Positions 45,310-56,132 of a stretch of 64,000 nt of DNA are shown in pieces; position 1 is the stretch's first letter, and each line of letters opens with the position of its first letter. Location: NCBI RefSeq assembly GCF_905404315.1, contig NC_066267.1, forward strand, positions 6,648,501 through 6,712,500. The letters are read 5' to 3'. The translations under genes were made by a program, and so were the position numbers. The notes below the pieces were generated by a model. That model saw only the letters and a program-made list of their open reading frames with translations, was not told the origin of the DNA and ran no database searches. The stretch is from Leptidea sinapis (lineage: Eukaryota; Arthropoda; Insecta; Lepidoptera; Pieridae).

Positions 45310-45700
45310 TTACATAAACATAAAAAAAATAAATGATTTTGGGATTATATTAGATAAAGAACTACATCGTACATCGCACTTTGATACTTTTGTGTCTTAA
45401 TCTACACAAATACTTGGCTTTATTATGAGAAATTCTAGAGAGTTTAAGCTAATATTCACAAAAATAATTCTCTTCAACGCTGTAGTCTGAAATTATTTTG
45501 AATATGCTTGTGTTATATGGAATCCTTTGGAAAATATCTAAAGAACTTTCACTAACATTGTTCCTCAAGCGAAATTCGTCACAGTTGTCTTTAAACGAAG
45601 CGTCTTTACCAACAAACAATTTTAATTCTTCAATAATTCAATTGATAATACTTCCCAAAATATATTTGGCTGTACCTTCGTAATTTTCGCGTAAACGTTT
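45310..45700 (+). mobile_element. LINE RT C-terminal fragment
   Basis: Broken frames: LGIILDKELHRTSHFDTFVS, TQILGFIMRNSREFKLIFTK, NYFEYACVIWNPLE. Same blocks as the 30590 copy. Stops and shifts throughout. Confidence 0.62.
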
Positions 45701-45769
45701 TTGTAATAATTCATTTAAGATAATATTTAAGGCAAAAGAACAATAAATAATATGTTTTTTAGATAAATA

Positions 45770-45870
45770 AACAGCGGGTTCGAGTAGCGCATTGATCATA
45801 AAATTTTGTTTTCAGTTTTATTTGTATAATTAATCCCACAAATGAGGATAATCATTGTAACACACAAAAT
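45770..45870 (+). mobile_element. tRNA-like repeat (SINE family 2), copy 7 (tail only)
   Basis: GCGGGTTCGAGTAGCGCATT, ATCATAAAATTTTGTTTTCA, ATAATTAATCCCACAAATGA: B-box half and tail. Confidence 0.58.
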
Positions 45871-46365
45871 GTTTTTCAGAATAAACTCAAATATTCAACG
45901 ATTACTTAAGCTCACTGAAAATAAAATAATTTAACTTTTAAGTCGAACTACTAATTTATTCTTTATTTGTAACAACCTTAATTTGTACTGCAATTTTGAA
46001 TGCTTTGCATTTATTTAATAAGTGTTAAAATATTAGAAATGTAAATAGAGTTAAATTTGTTGAAGTGACAAAACACAAATAAGTACGTTTGGCATGTTTC
46101 CAGTGTTTCATTTAAGGCGCTTGGTCTTGTGAAATGATCATCTTTGAGGGCCTAATGCTCTGCAATGAATTAGCTAGGAGATTAAAACAAATATGACAGG
46201 GACTGATATGTAATGTCCAATCTGAACGATTAGAAAACGTGTAAAACGTAAAAACCATGTAATAAAAATTATTGAAATGAACTTAACGTCAAAATATGAT
46301 GATTTACTTGAAAGATTAATATATATAAATAAGGTTTAAGATTAAGGTTTTAAAGACAGTTTACG
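45871..46365. other. Unassigned AT-rich DNA
   Basis: Nothing recognised. Confidence 0.4.
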
Positions 46366-46636
46366 GCTAAGGCCGCACCAGCGCCGCAGCGGAACCGCAT
46401 GCAAACCGCATGTCGAGTTAAATTGTAAAGCAACGAATATAGATCAGTAAAGCCTTCCCAACTAAACCTAATTAACGTTTGCTTATTATTTTAATATGAA
46501 TTTTATTTTGTCATTATAACTCATATATTATGAAAAAAATATTCCTTTTTTAGTTATTTTTTTTAACGTATAACAAATGCATTCTAGTGCGATGCCTTTG
46601 TGGCGCCGGTGCGGCGTCGTAGCGGCTCCGTTGTTA
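46366..46636. repeat. GC-rich ended segment, possible MITE
   Basis: AAGGCCGCACCAGCGCCGCA at the left and GGCGCCGGTGCGGCGTCGTA at the right are similar in inverse orientation, separated by AT-rich DNA. No precise ends. Confidence 0.3.
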
Positions 46637-46639
46637 TGT

Positions 46640-47395
46640 ACAAATTCAAATTCAAATATTTTTATTCAAAATAGGATTTATAATCACTTATAGAACGTCA
46701 AAATCTACCACCCATTCAAAAGAGACTGCCTCAGACCTGAGAAGAATGGGCGCAAGAAACTCAGCGGGCTTTTTTTTACATAAAATATGGATAACAATGT
46801 GATATCGTACAATAAACATTTATAATTAAAGAGCCTGAGGTTATTCGCTTTAATCCCAGTTCGTGGTGTCATTAAGAAAATCGTTTATGCTATAATAACC
46901 TTTCCCACACAAACGTTTTTTAACAATTCTTTTAAATTTCGTAACACATTTGTTTTGTACATTTTCTGGGATCATATTGTAGAAGCATATCCATCGCCCA
47001 ACAAAAGACTTACTAACTCGACCCAACCGAGTAGTAGGCATAACAAGTTTATGTTTGTTCCTTGTGTTAACATTATGAATGTCACAGTTTCTAGAAAATT
47101 CCTCAGTGTGCTTATGAACATACAAAACATTATCAAAAATTTATTGAGAAGCAACAGTCAAAATGTTTATTTCTTTAAATTTTTCTCTTAATGATTCTTT
47201 AGGACCTAGGTTATAAATCGCGCGAATAGCCCTCTTCTGCAGCACAAAGATAGTATTAATATCGGCCGCACTGCCTCATAACAATATACCATAGGACATA
47301 ATACTATGAAAATAACTAAAGTATACTACAAGAACTCTCATCCCAAATCACTTATTGATACTGTCAAGAAATTTAGTTATTTTTTTCAGCATTTT
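46640..47395 (-). mobile_element. LINE B, 5'-truncated 3' copy
   Basis: Minus strand: YFHSIMSYGILLWGSAADIN, ALFVLQKRAIRAIYNLG-type block, then (46850-47125) RNCDIHNVNTRNKHKLVMPT, RWICFYNMIPENVQN, KKRLCGKGYYSINDFLNDTT NWD and stop. The 3' UTR and the (TTTGAA)n tail at 46644-46662 match LINE B at 15885. One stop after LTVASQ interrupts the frame. Confidence 0.8.
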
Positions 47396-47539
47396 TTTTA
47401 CTTTCACATGCAATAATTATCATAATTGTAGGTACCCTCTTGCAGAAGTTTACAACTAACAAAAATTATAATCCTCATGGATTGTCCTACAGAATTGTAC
47501 CTATAATAATATACCTACAGACGAAGTGTAAAATATTGG

Positions 47540-47830
47540 GCTTAATAACCGTATAGGTAGATTGGGTTCAATTTGAAATTTAATTTATTTATAGCTTCTA
47601 GCGACCACAGACCCGAAAGGGTCAGAAAGATGGATAGATGGATAACTAGACGATCCAATTAAGTTACCTTATTTGGTTTTTATACCTAAAGAACCCAAAA
47701 ACAGTTAAATGTGAATTATCTTGTTGATAAACTTCTGTGGCCTTTGGGTTTCCGGCTTTCGCGTGCTCACAGAAATAATTTACATCCTTAATTTCAAACT
47801 TGTTATCACTCACTGTTGTAATTGGCCTAG
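47540..47830. repeat. ~300-bp repeat, copy 1 (partner at 51540)
   Basis: AAACTTCTGTGGCCTTTGGG, CGCGTGCTCACAGAAATAAT and AACTTGTTATCACTCACTGT recur at 51713-51845 almost unchanged; the preceding 150 bp are also similar. Same orientation. Unknown element. Confidence 0.55.
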
Positions 47831-47944
47831 AACCGGACTTATAAACATGACTACTCATATAGCCTGTGGTAAGTGGACTCTGCCAACTGAGATATAGTAC
47901 ACGGGTTCAACTACTGTTATGTACAAATATTTTTTATGGTCAAT

Positions 47945-48140
47945 ATGGCTGTTTGTTTCCGAGTCATGTATAAACATCTAAATACGTATAAACATACGTA
48001 TTTTGTGTATGTATATCGTATTAAAGAATCGTCGTCTTGCACCCAGTACAGGCAATGCCTAAGCAAAGCCTGTTCTATCTTGCTCAAACTAGTTTGAGGC
48101 AAGATAATGTGTCAGAAGTGTGTCAATATTTAAAAAAATG
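47945..48140 (+). repeat. Lepidoptera-type interspersed repeat fragment
   Basis: CGAGTCATGTATAAACATCT, ATCGTCGTCTTGCACCCAGT-like sequence and GGCAAGATAATGTGTCAGAA recall a common lepidopteran LINE 3' UTR. From memory only. Confidence 0.35.
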
Positions 48141-49245
48141 TGTGTGTGTTATGCACGCAAGTATTGTATGCACGCAAGAAGTTATACTCCTTTGGCCGAA
48201 CGAAGCAAAATCATTAAAATTATTTATTCCTCTATAATACGCTTTTAGAAAGAACAATTTTGTAAAAATCTTGCAACGATGGCTTTGACAATTACTTATT
48301 AAATACTGCTGTGTGGGCTTGAACCCTTAGCCTGTTCTAATAATGGACGAGGAAACCAAAAAAATTACGAATGACGCAATTGTCAGATAATTTTAGTAAC
48401 CAACTTCAACCTGTTACTTTTGTGTTACTGTGCGCGCATGTTAAAATTTCATTATCAACATTTTTTCACAACGCGCCTAAGGAAGTATAACTTCAAAAAA
48501 TGTGTGTGTTTACTTTAAGTAGGATTAGGAAAACCATATGAAGTGACAGAAAAATTATTATAAGTCATAAGTTAGAGTAAATATAATAGGACATAATATT
48601 ATAAACAATATGTAAGGTGAATTTAATGTTTAGTTGTTTATAAAATGTATGTATTTTGTAGATATGCATTTGTAATTTCTAATTAGATAATTTGATCTTC
48701 AAGACACAGGTAGTTTCTCCTAGTTAGCTTAGACATCACTAAAGTACATATCAGCACTCATAACGTAATATTGAATTGACCTAAATGAGTTTATTATAAA
48801 TAACAACATTAGAAATATAAAATTTTGCTTACTTTTCTATAAGATTGACATATTTGTAATCACACAGTATTTGTGCAATAGAATAAGTTTTTATAGATAA
48901 ATAAAGATTAATATAATTAAAAATAAAACAATATTGTAATAATGTATAGTTTTTTAATTTGTATAAAGTTTTTATTTAAAAATATACATGCATTACGGAC
49001 ACTCATTGAATCCCGAACATAACATTTTATTGAATTCAGCAAATGTTATATTCTCAGCGGATTAAATTGTTTTTGATTCTGTATAAGCTTCGTAGTTGTA
49101 TAGACTTCAATATATGAGGATGGATTTGTTTAGTCAAACTGTCAGCGATATTAAGTTTAACAACAAATGAAACTTGACTATACATCACTACATTTCGCTT
49201 TGCCAATTTTAAATTCCGTTATATTCATTTCGTTTATTCATTAAA
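48141..49245. other. Unassigned AT-rich DNA
   Basis: 48420-48500 (TTGTGTTACTGTGCGCGCAT; AACGCGCCTAAGGAAGTATA) is similar to 53590-53660. Nothing else. Confidence 0.35.
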
Positions 49246-49425
49246 GTCAAAGTCAATTAAACGATATTCAATAAGGCTTAAACTAAGCGCTTTTGAAGCA
49301 ATACTACAATAAATTCTTTTAAATTACTGAATTTACGTACATGTGTTCGTAAAAAGTTGATCTCGTGAGAAGAACAATATTTAAGAAACTCAACGGCCAC
49401 TCTTTTCAATCACAGTATTTTACAA
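49246..49425 (-). mobile_element. LINE 3' end with TTGACTTTGA tail, copy 2
   Basis: Minus orientation of the 11150 sequence: GAGTTTCTTAAATATTGTTC, CAAAAGCGCTTAGTTTAAGC, ending ATTGACTTTGACTTT. Confidence 0.57.
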
Positions 49426-50041
49426 TGATTGTAATATACATAACAAATTAGTTTGTAAGGTGCAGCATTCAATATAGGAGTCATGTTTAAATAAAATATA
49501 TAAAAAGTAAGAATTAACGTATGAATATAAATTATCGTATATTGGATGCATCAACCCTTAGAGCTTGAATTCATTGTTTGTGTAAGGATGCTTCGTGAAC
49601 ATGATGGTCGTGATTAGGTGCTTAGTATAACTTATACAATGTATGTCTCGTAAGACAAAGAGACACCTTTGATGTATTAATTCCTCTGGATGTCATCATT
49701 GTATGTGTAATCGTATGTTGATAATGTTGTGAATACCTGTAAGTTAGAATCTTATTCGATAATGTAAAATAATAGTTGGTATGTGATTATAGTTGAGAAG
49801 CCAGAATAAATAAATGTGTGTAAAAGGAGTTGGTAATACATGGGGCTCACTAAATGTTTTGCACTTCTAGCTAATCGGAACTATTTGAATTTCGAATGTT
49901 ATATTTTTTTAAACATTGCAACCTTCTTAGTAATAAAATAAAATTTGCGGAAAATCATTTGCCAATTGTTTTTAATTACACATCAAAGTTCTACGTACGC
50001 AACGAAAAAAAATTGAATTAAGTCGAAAATATTTTAGAGTA
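49426..50041. other. Unassigned DNA left of the mariner
   Basis: 49838-49870 (ACATGGGGCTCACTAAATGT) looks like a mariner 5' inverted repeat but its partner is missing on the right. Confidence 0.35.
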
Positions 50042-51060
50042 ATGATTTTTTATGATTTTAAAAGTTGTCTGTCTCCGCAAGTGTGTGCGTCTTAAAAATG
50101 CTTTTGGGAGAGAAGCACCTTGTTTGAGCACCGTGAGGCGATGGTTTGTTGAATTTGAGAGAGGTCGGGTTTCTTTACATGAGGGATTTCGTTAAGGGCG
50201 GCCTTCAACTGCCGTCAATGAAAATAATGTGACTACTGTTAAGCAGCTAATTGAAGAAAACCGGACCGCGGATTACCTATGAGACAATTCGAGTACTATT
50301 GGGGATTGGTATGAGACAAATTCAGAAAATTTTACACGAAGAATTGAAAGTTCGGAAACTTTGTTATCGTTGGATCTCTCATGAACTGAGAGCGGAGCAG
50401 AAGCGGGCTCGCGTGGAATGGTGCTCACAGATGCTAATGAAGTACGACCACGGACATTCTAATGCTGTTTATGACATTGTCATAGGAGACGAAACGTGGA
50501 TTTATTGTTTTGAACCCAAAAAAAACAGCAATCTTGTGAATGGGTGTTTGAAAATGAGAACAGGCCAACAAAAGTGAGGCAGGCGAGAAACGTTGGTAAA
50601 AAACTGATCGCATTTTTTTGCTCAGCTATGGTTCCCATCTGCACATTTCCACTCGAAGATCAAACGAGTGTTTCTGCCGAGTGATATTCTACCATTTGTT
50701 TACTCAGGGTGTTTAAAAAAGTTCGCGAAAGACGACCAAAAGTCCGCGATCTCCTACATCATGACAACCCTTCTTCAAACACGGCCAACAAAACTAAGTC
50801 ATTTTTAGCTTCCGAAAAAGTACAACTCGTCACCTATCTTGCACATAGCCAGACCTACCACCCTGTGATTTCTGTATTTTCCCCAAAATCGGATATTTTA
50901 TGAGAGGTTTCACATTTACCATTCCGAATAGGCAGTGATAGCGTTCAATCAGCATGTAGAAAACATTCATTCAGATCTGTGGTCCTCCTGTTCTAAAAAA
51001 TGGTTCGATCGCATGAAAAAATGTTTAAAATGTAAAGGAGAGTATTTTGAAAAGCAATAA
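50042..51060 (+). pseudogene. Mariner transposase, dead (DD34D type)
   Basis: A cut-and-paste transposase that would bind the element's inverted ends. Visible parts: MIFYDFKSCLSP start; HTH part STVRRWFVEFERGRVSLHEG; REGRPSTAV-type block; LGIGMRQIQKILHEELKVRK; first catalytic Asp in IGDETWIYCFEPK (50488-50490); second Asp in LLHHDNPSS (50763-50765); third Asp in PDLPPCDF (50867-50869) in another frame; end KGEYFEKQ and stop at 51060. The second and third Asp codons are 104 bases apart, one base short of the 105 expected for DD34D. Several stops and shifts break it. Similar to cecropia/mauritiana mariners from family knowledge. Confidence 0.82.
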
Positions 51061-51354
51061 ACATAATATTTTCGTTATAACATGTTGTTTTTACCTACGT
51101 ATAAACACATACAATTCTTATGGCAGAGTTTGTACTAAGAATTCACAGTAAGTAATGAATACTCGAACTTAGCACTCTAGCTATATAGGGCACGACCGTC
51201 AACCTTGATAATGCTACTAACTAGTAGGTGGCACTGCTGTTTTCGTTTTTTTTTTATATTTTCATATTTCATCAGGTTTTAAATCAGCTATAATTTAAAA
51301 TTTTCATTCCCAGCATACGGATTCGGTAAAACCACATGCGAAGTGTATATTTTT
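51061..51354. other. Unassigned DNA right of the mariner
   Basis: No matching 3' inverted repeat found, so the mariner is truncated or decayed at this end. Confidence 0.4.
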
Positions 51355-51533
51355 TTCAAGACAGTAACTGACGAGACGAGCTTAGCTGATGTTAATTGAT
51401 ACACCCTGCCCATTCTCGGCGCTGTTCCGATCGAAACAATAATGCTTACACATCACTGCTTCACGGCAGAAATAGGCGCCGTTGCTACCCACAATCTAGC
51501 CGGCATCCTGTGCATAGGAGCCTTCCACTGGTA
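51355..51533 (-). mobile_element. SINE family 1, copy 12 (internally deleted)
   Basis: Minus orientation; ACACCCTGCCCATT is joined directly to CTCGGCGCTGTTCCGATCGA, a deletion of over 100 bp. Confidence 0.7.
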
Positions 51534-51539
51534 TATTAG

Positions 51540-51845
51540 GCTTAGTGCTGGTGTATTTTGAGTTGGTTAAATTTAAAATTTAATTAACTTCTACGTACCA
51601 TAGACACGTTGATGAGAAAAGTGTCCTGACAAACATAAAGTTGGATAGACTTAAGATTAGAAAATCCAATGAGGGTTCCATGCTTCGTTGAGAAACCTAA
51701 GGAACTTTAAATATAGTTAAATGTGAATTATCGTGTTGATAAACTTCTGTGACCTTTGGGTTTCCGGCTTTCGCGTGCTCACAGAAATAATTTATATCTT
51801 TAATTTCCGAGACAAACTTGTTATCACTCACTGTTGTAATTCACG
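51540..51845. repeat. ~300-bp repeat, copy 2 (partner at 47540)
   Basis: See 47540. It is preceded directly by a SINE family 1 copy. Confidence 0.55.
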
Positions 51846-51885
51846 AAACTATTTTGAAAAACAATCTTCAAATCTTTACATTGGA

Positions 51886-51980
51886 CTTTAGATAATTTAT
51901 ACGTCTAGATAGAGCCTCTTGCTATTAGGCAACGCATAAAAACAGGCCAGGTTTATAACTCTAGTGTGGGTGACAATCTA
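51886..51980. repeat. ~95-bp repeat shared with 57868-57965
   Basis: TAGATAATTTATACGTCTAG, ATAGAGCCTCTTGC and AACAGGCCAGGTTTAT against TAGATAATTTATACGTCTTG, GAGCTTCTTGC, AACAGGTCCGGTCTAT. Unknown element. Confidence 0.5.
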
Positions 51981-52766
51981 CAAAGAAATCGATTCTCAAT
52001 CATTTTATTTAATGACTGAACATTTTTAAAATGTGAAAGCGGTATTAATGAATTTTATATAGGAAAGAAAATGAAACAAGAAAAAGAAAATAGAATGACA
52101 GAATCCCAGGAACATTATACTTTCGGTAATAAGTTAATACGTTTTTTAAATTATGTATTTAGCAACTTCATTTGATTATACCATATAAATATTTGTAAGC
52201 TTCATATTAATTGCATTCTGTATCTGCCTGAAAAGATAATGCATTTAGAATTAACTTTAGATTAAATAAATAAATAAATATGAATAAAAGATAAAATCAA
52301 GAACCCGATAATATTATATAAAATTATATTATCAGTATTTGTATAATGTTATGTAAAATGTATAAAATCTCACTTGTTAAAATAATAATAGGATGGTAAA
52401 GGATTTTTTTTATTCTAGGTAGAGAAAATACCAACGCTACTCAAAAGATGGGGTTATATCGTCATTCTTTGCGATATAATATTATATATACATAACACAT
52501 ATTCGTTGGTGGAAAGTTAAATTAAAAAATTAAATATAATATTACTTAATCAGTAAACCAAATAAGTCCTATGTGAACAATGAATAATAATTATGAAACC
52601 ACTGAGTATTGCTCAAATATTTGAATTGATAAAATATAGATAGAAAAGAAACAATTAATTGAAGTATTTAATTGAGAGAGGAAAATAACTCGATAACATT
52701 TCAATCTTACAATTCCTGAACTTACTGAAGCTGACATAAATCATTGTGAAACAAAATGTTAACAAA
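51981..52766. other. Unassigned AT-rich DNA
   Basis: Only simple AT-rich DNA, with an (AAAT)n patch near 52265. Confidence 0.4.
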
Positions 52767-53425
52767 CTAGCTGACCAGACAGACGTTGTTCTGTATATCT
52801 ATACTATAATATTATAAAGCTGCAGTGTTTGTTTGTTTGAACGCGCTAATCTCTGGTACTACTGGTTCGATTTGAATGATTCTTTCAGTGTTGGGTAGTC
52901 CATTTATCGAGGAAGGCTATAGGCTATGTTTTTTTTTTTCAAAATTAGGGATCCGTAATAAAATTGCTATTTTGTAACACAAGGTGTAAAATCGATAACC
53001 TATTTTTGCGTGCCCTGAAAAAACTATTGACAATAGAACAAAATGATGTACAGGCTATAATATAGGCAATATTTTATTACTTATAAAACTATCGCGTGAA
53101 TTATACTTTATATGGCAATACAACGTTTGCCGGGTCAGCTAGTAATAAATAAAATAATGTTTTTTATAGCATAATGAAATTGTTTCACAGCAGAACTGCC
53201 AAACCGTCCGCCAATAAATTCTCTCGTAGAAAATATGTTTGATTTCTGAACGACGGGGGACACTTCAAAGGAAAAACAAAATTGTTGTTTTTATTTAATT
53301 CTGAGCATTTTTTCATATTTATTTACCTTTTAAACCTTCCCTGGGGTTCCACAAATAATTCAAGACTAAAAATAGCCAAATCGGACCAGCCGTTCTCGAC
53401 TTTTAGCGAGACTAACGAACATTAA
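52767..53425 (-). mobile_element. Non-autonomous Helitron, split by a nested Helitron
   Basis: Same family as 40736, reverse orientation. The 3' end CTAG is at 52767-52770 (plus strand ACTAGCTGACC); inner motifs TGGTCCGATTTGGCTATTTT and AACTGTCAAACC-type sequence follow. The 5' edge near 53425 is AT-degenerate. 52798-53144 is foreign. Confidence 0.65.
52798..53144 (+). mobile_element. Nested Helitron of a second family
   Basis: Starts TCTATACTATAATATTATAA after an A; then GTTTGTTTGTTTGAACGCGC and GAGGAAGGCTATAGGCTATG; ends GCCGGGTCAGCTAG before a T. All expected Helitron end signals are present. 347 bp, no coding content. Confidence 0.72.
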
Positions 53426-54190
53426 TAATTAATCTGTGCTGAATCGTATTATTGACGTGATTTTATATTATTTTAAGGAATACTGCATTTATAGTGAGCG
53501 AAATATCAACCTGTAGCATAAGTTTGACAAAGTTTTATGCATAGGGATTATAAGCAAATTTGAATACATCATTCTGTGACCAGGCACATAAAAATTCGCT
53601 TGGATATTTTTTCTCTAATGCGCCTAAAGAATTATAACTTCAAAAATTACTTTTTTTCTCATAATTTTGTGTTCCATGTGGCATCGGATCGATACAGTTT
53701 TCTTGCACAAAGATAACCAATTACGTTACGTAAAAACGGTAATTGAATGAAATCTGATAATTCCAAAATCTTAACGAGACATTTGATACACGTAAGATGA
53801 AAATAGGTATTCAGGAGGCATTCTTCTTAAGATAATCTTTACTGTTTTAAAATTCTAACAAATTATGTTCAAAATCGCATTTAAGATTATTCTTTTTGAA
53901 CTTTTACACTTAAGAAGAAAATTAGCATATTCCGGAACCAAAATATTAAAAGTTTTGTGAACTTCATTATGTCACTTAATAGAAGTAAAATTGTTACCGA
54001 AATGTGTTACAGAACCTTCAATGACATACGAGAAAATTCGCAAGCTTATACTCTTAGATTAAGGATTGGTCTCCGCTGCGCTCAAACTAGATACCACACT
54101 ATCTAAGAACAATAGCTTTTTAATTACGGCAACTATTAGATGCTTGTGTGCGTGGCATCTTGACACTCAATGGCATCTTTCAAATTTTGT
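53426..54190. other. Unassigned AT-rich DNA
   Basis: 53590-53660 resembles 48420-48500. Nothing else recognised. Confidence 0.35.
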
Positions 54191-54731
54191 AACATACGCT
54201 TCGTGTATAGTCCATTGAAATGTTACATGAGCTTTGCATTTTTAGAGGACGCAATTTTTGGGAAATGTGTGGGGGGTAAATAGAAGCATAACCCCTTTGT
54301 GGGGTTGCCGCCTTTGTCCCCCAGTCGCCATCTTTCAAAAAGAGGTGCAAACACCGTTTTCCCGATATCTCAGAAAGTATGCGTCCTACAAAAAATTCTT
54401 AAAGACATAATTTGTAGAAAATTGCTTTGCCTTAAAATAAAATTAATTTAAAATTAAAAAAGTTATGAGTAAAAAGGTAAGAAAATTTCTATAACAAATT
54501 TATTTTTTGCTCTATAGCTTTTTTTATACATTATACAAAAAATAACCTGATATGACTTTTTGCCCTTAATTTAAAATTAAAAAAGTTATGAGTAAAAAGG
54601 TAAGAAAATTTCTATAACAAATTTATTTTTTGCTCTATAGCTTTTTTTATATAGTATTTCTCTATGATTTTCTTTAATTTCAATAATTTAAAATGCTGAT
54701 ACAGTGCTCTAAACTTTACCGGGTTCGCTAG
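54191..54731 (+). mobile_element. Repeat with internal 86-bp direct duplication and Helitron-like 3' end
   Basis: GAGGACGCAATTTTTGGGAA and CAAACACCGTTTTCCCGATA open it. 54443-54528 is repeated as 54566-54651. It ends GGGTTCGCTAG before a T, consistent with a Helitron terminus. The left edge is not defined. Confidence 0.45.
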
Positions 54732-54912
54732 TATCCCGTCAAAACGAAATGTGCAACTTAAGTTTTATTATCTTTTTTCTATTGTTCACATTCTTAAAAA
54801 CTCGTTCTATTGTACATTCTTAAAAAAAAATTTAAATCCGTACAACGTTACTCATTCATTCCTAATTATTTTCCCTTCTATAGAACTTACCAAATTATTG
54901 TTTCTTATTGTA

Positions 54913-55215
54913 ATTTCTAAGAGGAGTGTAGGTACATGTTCGAGAATGTTAAGCAGGTCAATAAGAGGTTTGGGGACAATTGAACATCTGCCTGCTACAA
55001 CTCGTTTTCACAGTCTTCAAGTATATCACCAGGTCCAGTCGTGGCTCGGAAGATATCAAAATCCTGAAGATTGGGGCTGGAAAAAGCTTGCAAACATTTG
55101 GATGACTATAACAGCTTCCAAGTCTCCAGCACCTCCCGATGATGATGAAATTAATTTTCTGCAGATGCAAAGGAAATAAATTTTTATAGAACTTTTATAT
55201 TATTGTTTTTACACT
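54913..55215 (+). pseudogene. Fragment of a CXC (Tesmin-type) domain protein common in insects
   Basis: Plus frame: SKRSVGTCSRMLSRSIRGLG, TIEHLPATTRFHSLQVYHQV, QSWLGRYQNPEDWGWKK, SPAPPDDDE. From memory this matches the region just before a CXC domain in a large uncharacterised insect/arthropod family ('LPPT..A..QH..RVY.QVQ.W.G....P..WGW.......P......PAP..LL..I.C.C'). After DDDE a shift to the next frame restores KLIFCRCKGN, the start of the CXC block, after which it stops. One lesion and truncation at both ends mark it as dead. It may travel with a transposon. Confidence 0.55.
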
Positions 55216-55616
55216 GTGTCACAACGCACAACGGCATTTTTAAAATATTTTATTGCGCTGCAAACTGATCTGTTACAGACGATGGCAAATCCCATAATGG
55301 CGGCCGATCTGCTTGTATTAGTGTAAGTGTGTGCGTTGTGTGCTATGTATTTACACGTTTACCGGCTTGTTTTGGTGCCGCACTGTTATATAAGGTGATA
55401 CGGAGTCCTTATTTTTACTTGTCCGTGATTAAGAGATTATTATTGTAAAGTAAAGAATGAATGGAAAGTACAAATATTTTGTAAAATCTGTTTATTGTGA
55501 GATAATTATTTATAGGTCATTTTATATTTTAACTTCGCAATGAAACTTTTGCTTGAAAACCTTGACATTAAAATAACAATTAAGCTATTATCAAATATAA
55601 AATAAAAATATAATTA
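55216..55616. other. Unassigned DNA
   Basis: 55230-55400 is less AT-rich (GGCAAATCCCATAATGGCGG; CACGTTTACCGGCTTGTTTT) and looks repeat-like, but I cannot name it. Confidence 0.35.
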
Positions 55617-55915
55617 CCAGTTTGACACAGGATGTCGGCTAGATTATGGGTACAACAACGGCGCCTATTTCTGCCGTGAAGAAGTAATGTGTAAGCATAA
55701 TTGTGTTTCGGCCTGATGGGCGCCGTAGCTAGTGAAATTGCTGGGCAAATGAGACTTAACATCTTATATTTCAAGGTGACGAGCGCAATTGTAGTGCCTC
55801 TCAGAATTTTTGGGTTTTTCAAGAATTCTGAGCGGCACTGCATGGCATGGGCAGAGCGTTTCAAATACCATCAGCTGAAAGTCCTGCTCGTCCAGTCCCT
55901 TATCTCATAAAAATA
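55617..55915 (+). mobile_element. SINE family 1, copy 13
   Basis: Near full-length in plus orientation; a deletion of ~12 bp at GGGAGGCTCC near the start. Ends CTTATCTCATAAAAATA. Confidence 0.77.
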
Positions 55916-56132
55916 ACATTGCGTTTTATAATAAGCTCACTGAATTGCGGTTACTTTACCTACAGTTTTTGTGCGAGGAAAATATTTTCAAGACAGACTA
56001 ATTAAAGTTAAATATATTTTTAAGTTATGCAGGATTACATTGTAAAGCCGCAAAATACATCTGTAAAACAAACGTAAATTCGTAGAAATTAAAGTTTTAT
56101 TAATAACACGAAGCCTACAGTATGATTTCATT

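Noticed and set aside
46366..46636. A CpG-island-like promoter
   Set aside because: The GC-rich parts are two short inverted blocks around AT-rich DNA, better explained as repeat ends.
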